Source: an uncultured Alphaproteobacteria bacterium (lineage in GTDB: Bacteria; Pseudomonadota; Alphaproteobacteria; HIMB59; GCA-002718135). From it: DNA of 39,446 nucleotides. Where the stretch lies: contig CACIIL010000010.1 in NCBI GenBank assembly GCA_902586695.1, positions 1 to 39,446 of the forward strand, in the 5' to 3' direction. Under the pieces are notes generated by a model, which was given only the letters and a program-made list of their open reading frames with translations, did not search any database and was not told the origin of the DNA. Both the position numbers and the translations under genes were made by a program. Below, piece after piece: positions 8,034-17,348 of this stretch; position 1 is the stretch's first letter, and each line of letters opens with the position of its first letter.

Positions 8034-10587
8034 AATTAAAATAAATTCCTCAAATCTATCTCCTTATATAAATAAAAAAAAATTACGATGGGCTATAAAT
8101 TTTTTTAAAAGTAAATTAAATAAAAATTCTTTATATAAAAATAAAAAAATTGAATGTATTTTAATTGATTACAACTCTAAAAAATTAGAAAAATATCAAA
8201 ATATATATATTGAAAATACAATTGAGGAGAGTTTTTTAATCAATCCAATTAAAAAAGACTTTAGTAAAATTATTTTATATGGATTTGATACTAGGGGTCT
8301 AATTTATGCAATAACTGAAATAGTTGATAGAATTGAAAATAGAAAAGAAAAGAAAATAAATTTTAAAAAAATTTTTCACAAAACATATGAGTCTCCTAAA
8401 GCTAAAATTAGAAGTATTTCAAAATGTTTTGAAAGTGATATTGAGGATCTAAAATGGTTTTATAATAAAACTATGTGGAGAGAATATTTAGATATGTTAA
8501 TTACTAACCGTTATAATCGATTCAGTCTTACTCTTGGAATGCAATATAACTATCCATATGGAAATGAATTTATTAAAGATGTATATTTTTATTTAGCATA
8601 CCCATTTTTAGTAAAACCTCAAGGTTATAAAATTTATGCTGAAGGTATAAATAAAAAAACAAGAGATAAAAATTTAAAAATGTTGAAATTCATTAGTGAT
8701 GAAACTTCAAAGAGAGGACTAGATTTTCAATTAGCAATATGGACTCAACGATATGATTTTAATAATGTACCAAATGCAAATTACCAAATAAAAAAAGTCC
8801 CAAAAAATTATGCTGAATACTGTAGAGATTCTTTAAAAACTATACTTAATAGTTGCCCAAGTATAAGTGGCATAACTCTTAGAGTTCATGTTGAATGTGG
8901 AATACCAGAAAAAGATTATAATTTTTGGAAAATATATTTTAATTCTATAAAAAAAATAAGAAGAAATATAAATCTAGATTTGCATGCAAAAGGTATAGAC
9001 AATAAATTAATTAATCTTGCTCTTAATGTAACACCAAACGTTACTGTATCACCTAAATACATAGCTGAACACATGGGACTGCCCTATCATCAAACCTCAA
9101 TTAGAAAACAAGAAATGCCTCCAAAAGGTAAAATAGATAAAAAATGGATATTTAGTGAAGGAGAAAGAAAGTTTCTAAGATACAGTTATGGGGACTTACT
9201 AACTAATAAAAGAAAATATGGTATTTTATTTCGAATTTGGCCTGGTACACAAAGAATATTAATTTGGGGAGATCCAGACTTAGCTAGAGGATATGGTCAA
9301 CACTCAACTTTTTGTAATTCATTAGGAGTAGAACTATGTGAACCACTATCTTTTAAAGGAAGGATGGGAACAGGTATAAAGAATGGAAGATTTAATTACT
9401 CTGAAAAAAAATTAAGAACAAAATATGATTGGCAAAAGTATATTTATACATATAAAGTTTGGGGAAGGTGCGTATATAATTATGATACAAATGATGATAA
9501 TTATGCAAGATATTTCAGAAAAATTTTTGGCAGAGTATCAGAAGATTTAATTAATGCACTATCATATGCTAGCAAAATATTACCTTTCTTTACATTAGTT
9601 CATGGAGTTTCTGCATCTAACAATTCATATTGGCCTGAAATATATGAAAATATGAGTACTGTAGAAAAAGCACCGAACCTTCCTTATAGTTATGATCTAC
9701 ATAAACCTAGTAGATTTGGAATGGCTACTAGTCAAGATCCTCAATTAATTATGTCACCTTTTGATTTGGCAAATTGTATCTATAAAAACAGTGTTATCAA
9801 AAAGTATTCTCCAATAACAATGTCTAATTGGTTAAAAGAATATTCATTAAAATCTAATAAATTTTTATTAAAAGCTTTTAAAAAAAAAATAAATTTAAAT
9901 TCACAAGAATTTAAAAGATTAGAAATTGATATAAAAATATTATCATCTTTAGGATTTTTTTTTTCTTATAAAATTAGATCATCTTGTTATTGGGAATTAT
10001 ATATAAAAACAAAAAATCAAAATATAGGAAAAAGTGCATTAAAATTTTATAACATGGCATATGATGCTTGGTATACTGCTGCAAATATTTCAAAAAAATA
10101 TTATTTTGATGACCTGACATATGGACCACAAAGTTGGCTTAGAGGCAGATGGGATGATAGATTACCGGCTATAAAAGAAGATATTATTAAAATGAAAAAT
10201 ATTTTAAATAAAAACAAATATAAAAGATTTTTTTTTAGAAATTTGAATAAAATTAAAAATTGGAAGAATAATCAACAATTTAAGACTAAACACATTATTA
10301 ATATTAAAAATAATGGAAATATAGAAATTTATTTAGATTACAAAAAAAGAGCTAATAAAAAATTGTATGTAAATTTTCGAAATGTAAATCAATCTTACAA
10401 ATGGAGGAAAAGTAATTTAATATTAAAAAATAATCAATACTTTGGAAAAATTTTAAAAAAAAATATTAGTAGTAAATTTCCTATTCAATATTATTTTGAG
10501 TTAATTGATAATAATATTTCATTTTTTTGTCCAGGTATTAACAAAAATCTATCAAACCAGCCTTATTATATTATTAATAATGATTAA
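8020..10587 (+). CDS. Large putative glycoside hydrolase, TIM-barrel type (GH67/GH20-like logic), apparently cytosolic
   Basis: 855 aa; N-terminal ILYGFDTRGLIYAITEIVDRIE resembles GH20b/GH67N-type domains, followed by a barrel-like region (NRYNRFSLTLGMQYNYPYG, RGLDFQLAIWTQRYDF). No signal peptide. Start overlaps the SOUL gene stop by 14 nt. Confidence 0.65.
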   Translation: MREDRIKINSSNLSPYINKKKLRWAINFFKSKLNKNSLYKNKKIECILIDYNSKKLEKYQNIYIENTIEESFLINPIKKDFSKIILYGFDTRGLIYAITEIVDRIENRKEKKINFKKIFHKTYESPKAKIRSISKCFESDIEDLKWFYNKTMWREYLDMLITNRYNRFSLTLGMQYNYPYGNEFIKDVYFYLAYPFLVKPQGYKIYAEGINKKTRDKNLKMLKFISDETSKRGLDFQLAIWTQRYDFNNVPNANYQIKKVPKNYAEYCRDSLKTILNSCPSISGITLRVHVECGIPEKDYNFWKIYFNSIKKIRRNINLDLHAKGIDNKLINLALNVTPNVTVSPKYIAEHMGLPYHQTSIRKQEMPPKGKIDKKWIFSEGERKFLRYSYGDLLTNKRKYGILFRIWPGTQRILIWGDPDLARGYGQHSTFCNSLGVELCEPLSFKGRMGTGIKNGRFNYSEKKLRTKYDWQKYIYTYKVWGRCVYNYDTNDDNYARYFRKIFGRVSEDLINALSYASKILPFFTLVHGVSASNNSYWPEIYENMSTVEKAPNLPYSYDLHKPSRFGMATSQDPQLIMSPFDLANCIYKNSVIKKYSPITMSNWLKEYSLKSNKFLLKAFKKKINLNSQEFKRLEIDIKILSSLGFFFSYKIRSSCYWELYIKTKNQNIGKSALKFYNMAYDAWYTAANISKKYYFDDLTYGPQSWLRGRWDDRLPAIKEDIIKMKNILNKNKYKRFFFRNLNKIKNWKNNQQFKTKHIINIKNNGNIEIYLDYKKRANKKLYVNFRNVNQSYKWRKSNLILKNNQYFGKILKKNISSKFPIQYYFELIDNNISFFCPGINKNLSNQPYYIINND

Positions 10588-10656
10588 TATTTCCTTATTA
10601 TTTTCATATTTATAAAATAGTGTGTTTTTTTTAAAAAATATTATTATAACTAATAA

Positions 10657-11151
10657 ATGATTAAAATAATTACAATAATAACAATCTTTTTTTTATATTC
10701 CTGTTCCAATACTTCGCCAACGACAGTAAAAACTTCAGATACTCAGAAAGTTCTAGCTATAGAATACGGTGTAATTAAATCATCCTCTCCTGTTAAAATA
10801 AAAGGTGAATCTAACTGGATAGGTGCAACTGCAGGAGGAATGATTGGTGGTTTGTTGGGAACTCAAGTTTGTGGTGAAGAAGAAATTATAGGAACAAAAT
10901 GCCAAGATATAGCTGTTATTTTTGGAACATTAGGTGGTGTGGCAGCAGGAACTGTTATTCAAGCAACCCTTGGTAATCATAATGGTTTTCAATATATTAT
11001 AAATATTGATGAGTGTAGTGAAAGTATTAGTTCATGCCAAACTAATCAAGATAAAGCATTTGTTCAGGGTGACAAAGAATCTATTACCATAGGTCAAAGA
11101 GTGGTAATAATTTATGGAAATAACATAAGAGTAATTCCTTATGAAGGTTAA
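10657..11151 (+). CDS. Lipoprotein with glycine-zipper region (17 kDa antigen/SlyB-like)
   Basis: 164 aa; lipobox-like IFFLYSCSN, GESNWIGATAGGMIGGLLGTQVCG...IFGTLGGVAAGTVIQ, C-terminal GQRVVIIYGNNIRVIPYEG. Confidence 0.8.
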   Translation: MIKIITIITIFFLYSCSNTSPTTVKTSDTQKVLAIEYGVIKSSSPVKIKGESNWIGATAGGMIGGLLGTQVCGEEEIIGTKCQDIAVIFGTLGGVAAGTVIQATLGNHNGFQYIINIDECSESISSCQTNQDKAFVQGDKESITIGQRVVIIYGNNIRVIPYEG

Positions 11152-11995
11152 TATATTTATTTTTTTTTTAATTTTTTTCTTTTTTAATCCTTTAAAAGCA
11201 GAATTAATTTTTGAAAATGAATTTCCCAATAATATTCAAGGAATTTGGAGTCCAGATTGTGAATCGGAACTTCAAGTACATATTATTGGTAAAAATAGTA
11301 GTCTTTGGATTGATGAAGATTATGTGGGTTTGAATATGTCTAAAACTTCTGAAGTTCAGGGTTGGACTGCATACAAATGGGGTGAATTAGATGGTTCTTA
11401 TTATTATTTTTTAAAAAAAAATACTCAAAATCAATTAATGGAACTATCTCCTCCTGATGAATGGGATGGAATAGACTACTCTTTTCTGAATTCTAATGAT
11501 TTTAGTGTTTATGAAGAATGTAAATTTGTTCCAAGTATATATCAAATTATTTATGGTGAAATTGTTAGTTTGATGAATTCAAATCTTATTGAAACTTGCA
11601 CCAATGATTCAAAGCAACAAGAATGTATAAATGAAACATTTGATTTTTTAGATGTATCATCAGATGAAGAATTATCCATTGCGGAACTTACACGAGCTGC
11701 AAGAATTTTAATTTATTTTACATTTATAGATAAAAGAGTTGGAGAGGACAGAGATATAGGGTTTGTAACTTACACAACTACTTCATTATTTTTTCCTGCA
11801 ATTTCTAAAATATTAATTGGTAATTATGATTATGATAACTCAAATACATTATCTTTGAAAGAAATATACACTGACAGAGTAGCAACACTTGATTATCAAA
11901 ATTTATTTAAAGATAATATTAAAGGTTTAGATCCAAGCGAATTAAAAAGATTAATTGAAAATCTTGATTTTTTAAAGTCTATTTTAATAAATTAA
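11141..11995 (+). CDS. Secreted/periplasmic EF-hand-like protein
   Basis: 284 aa; N-terminal signal peptide; two EF-hand-like loops (DVSSDEELSIAEL and DYDNSNTLSLKEI). Start overlaps the lipoprotein gene end. Confidence 0.7.
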   Translation: MKVNIFIFFLIFFFFNPLKAELIFENEFPNNIQGIWSPDCESELQVHIIGKNSSLWIDEDYVGLNMSKTSEVQGWTAYKWGELDGSYYYFLKKNTQNQLMELSPPDEWDGIDYSFLNSNDFSVYEECKFVPSIYQIIYGEIVSLMNSNLIETCTNDSKQQECINETFDFLDVSSDEELSIAELTRAARILIYFTFIDKRVGEDRDIGFVTYTTTSLFFPAISKILIGNYDYDNSNTLSLKEIYTDRVATLDYQNLFKDNIKGLDPSELKRLIENLDFLKSILIN

Positions 11996-13100
11996 CTAAA
12001 TATTTACCTATTAAATTTTTATTTAAAGTAAATCCAATTCCAGGTAATTGATTAAGATTAAGTATGCCATTAGATATGCTTAATTTTTCTTTAAATAATG
12101 AGTCTCTTAATGGGTTAGGGTTTAAATCAGTTTCTAATAGTCCATTTTTATTAATAGCACTCATTAAATGAGCAGAAGTTATCATACCTACAGCGCTACC
12201 TAAAAAATGTAAATATAATTTATTATTTATATTTGAATTAAAATTTTTAACAATAAAAGACAAACCACCGTATTTAGTAATATCAGGTTGAATAAATTTT
12301 ATTTTTCTATTTTTTAAAAAATTAATAAATTTTTTTTCATTTGAAATATTTTCTCCAAGTGCAATAGAAATTTTACTTGAATTTATCAATTCTAAATAAT
12401 CACGATCTTTTGTTAAAGCAGAAACTGGTTCTTCAATCCAATATATTGGAAATTTTTGTAAAATTTTTAAATATTTTTTTGCATTATTTATATCCCAACC
12501 TTGATTAACATCAAACATAAGGCTTTCATTTTTATTACAAAAAAGAATTACTTTTTTTATTAAATTTAGGTCTAAGTTATTATTAAAACCTATTTTAATT
12601 TTAAATGATTTAATTCCTAATTTCCTAGCCTTTTCTATACTTTTTGTAGCTTCATCTGGATTTATACCACTAGCATATAAACCAATTTTATTTGTAGCTT
12701 TGTCGTTAATTAATTTATTCAAAGGTTTTTTTTTATTTTTTGAAAATAAATCCCATAAAGCGCAATTGAATCCTGCCAATATTGAATCATAAGAACCAAG
12801 ATCATTTGATTGAACAAATATAGACTTTAGATCTAAAAAAATTTTATAAATATCAGAAGGATCATAAATATTAGTATTCTTAATCTTATTTACGAATATA
12901 TTTTTTAATAAATTAAATTTATATAAAGCACCATCACTAGGAAAATTACACCAAATTTCACCTAATCCTATGTTATTATATTTATCTTTTAGCTCTATTA
13001 TTAATGCAGGTCTTTTTTTCATCACTCCAAAAGAGGTATAAACATATTTCTTTAGTTTATATTCAAGATGATAAATTTTGATTTTATTTATTCTAATCAA
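11979..13100 (-). CDS. Mandelate racemase/muconate lactonizing enzyme (enolase superfamily), candidate acid-sugar dehydratase or epimerase
   Basis: 373 aa; KxK (FKIKIG), metal ligands MFDVNQG / WIEEPV / ALGENI, QPDITKYGG and LHFLGSAVG (MR-type His). Confidence 0.9.
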   Translation of the reverse strand: MIRINKIKIYHLEYKLKKYVYTSFGVMKKRPALIIELKDKYNNIGLGEIWCNFPSDGALYKFNLLKNIFVNKIKNTNIYDPSDIYKIFLDLKSIFVQSNDLGSYDSILAGFNCALWDLFSKNKKKPLNKLINDKATNKIGLYASGINPDEATKSIEKARKLGIKSFKIKIGFNNNLDLNLIKKVILFCNKNESLMFDVNQGWDINNAKKYLKILQKFPIYWIEEPVSALTKDRDYLELINSSKISIALGENISNEKKFINFLKNRKIKFIQPDITKYGGLSFIVKNFNSNINNKLYLHFLGSAVGMITSAHLMSAINKNGLLETDLNPNPLRDSLFKEKLSISNGILNLNQLPGIGFTLNKNLIGKYLVNLLK

Positions 13101-13980
13101 GATCGTTAATTTCTTTTATGTAATTAAACATAGAGGTCCAATCTAAATCTTTATAAGAAGTTTTATCTGCATCTTCGTACACTTTTAAAGCAGTTTTTCC
13201 TGTATTTAAGTTAATTCCATCCAATGAACCTTGTTCAAGTGCGAGTTTAAGATCTTTTAATGCTAGGCTATTTTTAAATCCTGGAGAAACATCATTTTTA
13301 AGAACTTTTATTGGATAACTAACATTTAAATGTCCTTTACCTGCTGCTGTAGTTGTAAGTAGATTTATTGCTAAATCTAAATCTATGCCAGATTTTTTAA
13401 CTAATGATAGAGTTTCAGCAGTAACTATATTTGAAACTATTGACATATAATTATTGATAATTTTCATCTTGCTTCCTGAGCCACTTTTACCACAATACAC
13501 AACATCACTACCCATAGTTTCAAGTAATGGCTTTATAATTTCAAACTTATCTTTATCACCTCCCACTAAAATTAATAGAGTTCCATCAATTGCATTACTT
13601 ACTAATCGAGCTACTGGAGCATCATACATAAGAATATTATGCTTTTTAAATTCTTTGTTTATATCAATAGAATCAGTAGGTAAAATTGTACTCATATCAA
13701 TATAAATATAATCTTTCATATCCTGTTTTAACAAACCATTATCACTTAAACATACTTCTTTAACATTATTTCCATTTGGTAACATTGTGATTATGTAATC
13801 TCTATCATTTAAAAGATCTTTTAATGAAGTGCAATGAATGGCTCCTAAGTCTGTTAATTTAGTTATATTATCATCTTGAACATATGGATCATAAAAATTT
13901 AAATCATTACCTTTAGAAATTATGTTTGTTGCCATGGGACATCCCATTGTTCCAACTCCAATAAAACCAACTTTACTCAT
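13093..13980 (-). CDS. Beta-hydroxyacid dehydrogenase, YihU (sulfolactaldehyde reductase)-like
   Basis: 295 aa; GFIGVGTMGCPMATNI Rossmann, IITMLPNG, IDMSTILP, DAPVARLVSNAIDGTLLILVGG, KMKIINNYMSIVSN, TAAGKGHLNVSYPIKVLKNDVSPGFKNSLALKDLKLALE. These align segment by segment with recalled E. coli YihU. Confidence 0.88.
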   Translation of the reverse strand: MSKVGFIGVGTMGCPMATNIISKGNDLNFYDPYVQDDNITKLTDLGAIHCTSLKDLLNDRDYIITMLPNGNNVKEVCLSDNGLLKQDMKDYIYIDMSTILPTDSIDINKEFKKHNILMYDAPVARLVSNAIDGTLLILVGGDKDKFEIIKPLLETMGSDVVYCGKSGSGSKMKIINNYMSIVSNIVTAETLSLVKKSGIDLDLAINLLTTTAAGKGHLNVSYPIKVLKNDVSPGFKNSLALKDLKLALEQGSLDGINLNTGKTALKVYEDADKTSYKDLDWTSMFNYIKEINDLD

Positions 13981-13995
13981 TTTTTGCTCCTTTAA

Positions 13996-14922
13996 TTAAA
14001 TTACAGAAATTAATTTAGTTATTCTATTTTTACCTTCATTTTTAATCCAGTTAATAAACATTTCCTGATCTGAATTTGCAAAAATATCAATTGCATCATA
14101 CCAAATTGCCCTTCCACATAAAAAACCCAAAAAGTTTATACCAGAAGACTTGGCTAAAGACAGTGATTTGTAAAAATTATTAAAATTCATACCGGCACTT
14201 AGAAAAACGAATGGAGTGGAGAAGTCCATAAATGTATCTTTTAATAATTTTTCACAATCTTTAAATGAATACCGATTGTAAGAATCATCGTTATCAAAAC
14301 CTTTTACTTCAAATTCATTAAATGGAAATTCAATTTTAATAATATCTATAGAATATTTTAGTTTAGAAAATTCTTTGTAAAAATAAGATACATGTTGAGG
14401 TTTTCTTTTATAAAATTCTTCAATATTGTAACCTAATGAATCATCAAAATATAAAAGTGGTTCAAATAAAAAAGGTAAGTTGTAATTCTTGCAAATTTCA
14501 CTAACTTTTATAATTAATAATTTCTTTTTTTCATTAATAAATCTGTTTGAGTCTGGATTATAATACATAAAAAACTTTAAAGCTCCGAAATTATTCAAAA
14601 GATGATCAAAATTTTTAGTTGGAAGTTTTGTAATTTTTTCTAGATTTTCTATATTGTAGGCATCATCTTCATATGCTATTATTTTTTGAGTTTCTAAGTT
14701 TTTATAAATAGTATCATTTATATAAGTATCATAATCAAATAAAATAGAAGATACATAATCGGATAAATTACTTATAATATATTTTTTAAAATTAAAATAA
14801 TCTTCAGTTAAAAAATTCTTTTTTTTATTTTTTATTAAATTTTTAAGACTTGTTCCTTGATCTATAGCTAAAGCACAAAACTTATTATTTTTAAGTAAAT
14901 GTTCAATATTCTTATTTTTCAT
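13996..14922 (-). CDS. Class I aldolase of the LacD (tagatose-1,6-bisphosphate)/YihT family
   Basis: FCALAIDQGTSLKNLI, IDIIKIEFPFN (candidate Schiff-base Lys), TPFVFLSAGMNFNNFYKSLSLAKSSGINFLGFLCGRAIWYDAI. ATG at 14922 overlaps the DhaK stop as ATGA, so it is preferred over the ORF-track start at 14958. Confidence 0.88.
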   Translation of the reverse strand: MKNKNIEHLLKNNKFCALAIDQGTSLKNLIKNKKKNFLTEDYFNFKKYIISNLSDYVSSILFDYDTYINDTIYKNLETQKIIAYEDDAYNIENLEKITKLPTKNFDHLLNNFGALKFFMYYNPDSNRFINEKKKLLIIKVSEICKNYNLPFLFEPLLYFDDSLGYNIEEFYKRKPQHVSYFYKEFSKLKYSIDIIKIEFPFNEFEVKGFDNDDSYNRYSFKDCEKLLKDTFMDFSTPFVFLSAGMNFNNFYKSLSLAKSSGINFLGFLCGRAIWYDAIDIFANSDQEMFINWIKNEGKNRITKLISVI

Positions 14923-15917
14923 AAATGAAAATAAGGTGCAGAAGTTTTTTGAGACCAAAGATTTCTCATTTCTTCTGTTGACTTTAAAAGTGAAATAGAA
15001 AAACCCGCACTTTCTTGAGTTGTAATGTACTCATTTACTAAAGGTTTATAGGTTTTGATATTATATTTTGTTAAATATTCTTCTAAATCATTATAAATTA
15101 TTAATAATTCCATTAATGTTGTTGCGCCAGAACCATTTACAAATGGTATTAAAATATCACCATTAGAATATGAAAAGTCATCAAATATTTTATCTAACAT
15201 TGTTGAGACAATTTTTCTTGAATTATCAATTTTTTGTCTACCATAACCAGATTCTCCATGCACTCCCATTCCAATAAAAATTTCATCGTCGGCAATTTCA
15301 AAAATTTTTTTTCCACTAATTGGTGATACTCCTGGACTGATAGCTACAGATAAGGTTCTAGTATTATCTCGTACTATTTCTCCCATCCTTATTAAAGATT
15401 CAAGGTCTCCACTATTTTCAGATAGGGCGCCCAAAATCTTATATATAAAAGTGGTTCCTGCCCCTCCTCTTCTTTCATTTTCTTTACCCTTTGGGGCAGA
15501 GGCAATGTCATCATACATTATTAAAGCTTTAGCATTGATATTTTCATCTTCTGCTAATTCAATAGCCATTTCACCATTCATCACATCACCTGCGTGATTA
15601 GAAATTAATAAAAGAATTCCTGGATGTGATTTAAATAATTTAATTCCTTCAAGAATTAAATCACCGGATGGTGCTGAAAAAATATCACCTACCACATTTG
15701 CATCCAATAACCCTTCACCAATCCAACCTAAAGCAATTGGTTCATGTCCAGAACCATTTCCAATTAAAAGAGGAATTTTACTTACATTTTTTGGATTTTT
15801 TCTAATTATTAATCTTTTATTTGGCTCAAAAAATTTAACTTTGTCATAATGGGCTTTGACATAACCATTTAGCATATCATTAACTATGTTTTCTTTTAAA
15901 TTAATTATTTTTTTCAT
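14919..15917 (-). CDS. DhaK-type kinase subunit (dihydroxyacetone/ketose kinase, covalent His)
   Basis: 332 aa; GNGSGHEPIALGWIGEGLLDANVVGDIFSAPS, RRGGAGTTFIYKILGA, GMGVHGESG (His motif), FVNGSGATTLMELL. Confidence 0.93.
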   Translation of the reverse strand: MKKIINLKENIVNDMLNGYVKAHYDKVKFFEPNKRLIIRKNPKNVSKIPLLIGNGSGHEPIALGWIGEGLLDANVVGDIFSAPSGDLILEGIKLFKSHPGILLLISNHAGDVMNGEMAIELAEDENINAKALIMYDDIASAPKGKENERRGGAGTTFIYKILGALSENSGDLESLIRMGEIVRDNTRTLSVAISPGVSPISGKKIFEIADDEIFIGMGVHGESGYGRQKIDNSRKIVSTMLDKIFDDFSYSNGDILIPFVNGSGATTLMELLIIYNDLEEYLTKYNIKTYKPLVNEYITTQESAGFSISLLKSTEEMRNLWSQKTSAPYFHL

Positions 15918-16512
15918 TAAATATTTCTCTAAAAAATTCTTTTAAAATTATTGAGGTGGAAAAGGCTCCAGGATCAATTACACCTACTCCCTTTGTTTCA
16001 AGAAATTTTGCCCTGCCAACTTTTGCTTCCATATTCTTTGTATTTTGAAGTGATTTATCAATTGAAGAAAAAATCTCATCAATTAAAAAATCATCTTTAT
16101 TATTTATCTTATCATGTAAAGGATAATAAATATCTAAAATACTTTTATCCCCAATATTAACTTTTCCTCTTTTTTTAATTTTTTCAATAGTTGATGAAAA
16201 AATATTTAAAACAGATTTTTGAGTATTATTAATATTCAAATTAGCAACTTCTTTAATAAAGATTGTCATTAGAATACCTGATGCTCCACCCATAGATATT
16301 CTCATTAACTTAGAAACTTCGGACATAAAATCGACTACATTATTTATATCAATATTCTCGAAACTATTTACAACTTTGTCAAGACCTCTTAAAATAGTAG
16401 ATCCATGATCACCATCTCCAATTTGTTGGTCTAAATTATCAATTTCGTTGTATTTATCTTTAATTACTAAATATGATCTGTGTAACCAATTTTTATGAAA
16501 ATCAATCATCAT
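15901..16512 (-). CDS. DhaL-type kinase subunit (ATP-binding)
   Basis: 203 aa; LDQQIGDGDHGSTILRGLDKV and MGGASGILMTIF motifs; overlaps dhaK and the upstream gene. Confidence 0.92.
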   Translation of the reverse strand: MMIDFHKNWLHRSYLVIKDKYNEIDNLDQQIGDGDHGSTILRGLDKVVNSFENIDINNVVDFMSEVSKLMRISMGGASGILMTIFIKEVANLNINNTQKSVLNIFSSTIEKIKKRGKVNIGDKSILDIYYPLHDKINNKDDFLIDEIFSSIDKSLQNTKNMEAKVGRAKFLETKGVGVIDPGAFSTSIILKEFFREIFNEKNN

Positions 16513-17348
16513 AAATATTGAATTAAATAAGAATAAGATTTTTTAATCGCCTCATAAGGATCTTTCTCAATATTTCTCCAAGTAAATAAGTCTTTACTAG
16601 TCGGGTTATTAGCCTGAATAAACATCTCTAATGTAATATTATTAGAATAATTTATTTCTTTTAAAGTTTTAAAAATATTTTCAAAATCAATACTACCTGA
16701 ACCAGGAATGCCTCGATCATTTTCAGCAATATGGATATGAAATATCTTTTCATTTGCTTTTCTAATTGAAGAAACAATATTTTTTTCTTCAATATTCATA
16801 TGGTAAAGATCTAATAATAAACCAACTTTAAGGTGATTTACAAGAGAGCAAAGATAAAGACCTTCTTCTACAGTATTAATAAAATCTGTCTCATATCTAT
16901 TTAATGGCTCTATTCCTAATTTAATATTTTTTTCATCTAATAAATTGATAATTTTTTTTATACTATCAGCTGAGTTATGAAATTTTCTTTCTTTATTAAA
17001 ACCGCGATCATTACTAACTCCCCATGCACAATGAATTACTCCTGTTAGTAATTTAGAACCCATTAAAGAGGTAATTTCAATAGCTTCTTTTAATTTATCA
17101 ATACCTTTTAAACGAATTTCTAAATCTTCACTTGTAATATCTTCTTCATTAGACAATCCAGTAGTACAAGTAATCTCAATATTTAAATCTTTAGCATATT
17201 TTCCTATTTCTTTTGCTTTATAAAAATCTTGTCCAAGTAAAGATACTTCAACTGATTTATAACCAGCTTCACTGCATTTTTTAATATATGGCTTTATATC
17301 TTCTGACCATTCTTTAACAAATATAGCTGAGTGGACTCCTAATTTCAT
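16509..17348 (-). CDS. Xylose-isomerase-like TIM barrel sugar isomerase/epimerase (hydroxypyruvate isomerase/tagatose 3-epimerase type)
   Basis: 279 aa; GYKSVEVSLLGQ, LGIEPLNRYETDFINTVEEGL, LLLDLYHMNIEE, FHIHIAENDRGIPGSGSIDFENIF. Confidence 0.9.
   Translation of the reverse strand: MKLGVHSAIFVKEWSEDIKPYIKKCSEAGYKSVEVSLLGQDFYKAKEIGKYAKDLNIEITCTTGLSNEEDITSEDLEIRLKGIDKLKEAIEITSLMGSKLLTGVIHCAWGVSNDRGFNKERKFHNSADSIKKIINLLDEKNIKLGIEPLNRYETDFINTVEEGLYLCSLVNHLKVGLLLDLYHMNIEEKNIVSSIRKANEKIFHIHIAENDRGIPGSGSIDFENIFKTLKEINYSNNITLEMFIQANNPTSKDLFTWRNIEKDPYEAIKKSYSYLIQYL

Noticed and set aside
11032-11229. 65-aa minus-strand ORF
   Set aside because: Antisense to the lipoprotein/EF-hand gene junction, both of which have better coding support.
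13454-13705. 83-aa plus-strand ORF
   Set aside because: Antisense to the YihU-like gene.
15951-16160. 69-aa plus-strand ORF
   Set aside because: Antisense to dhaL.
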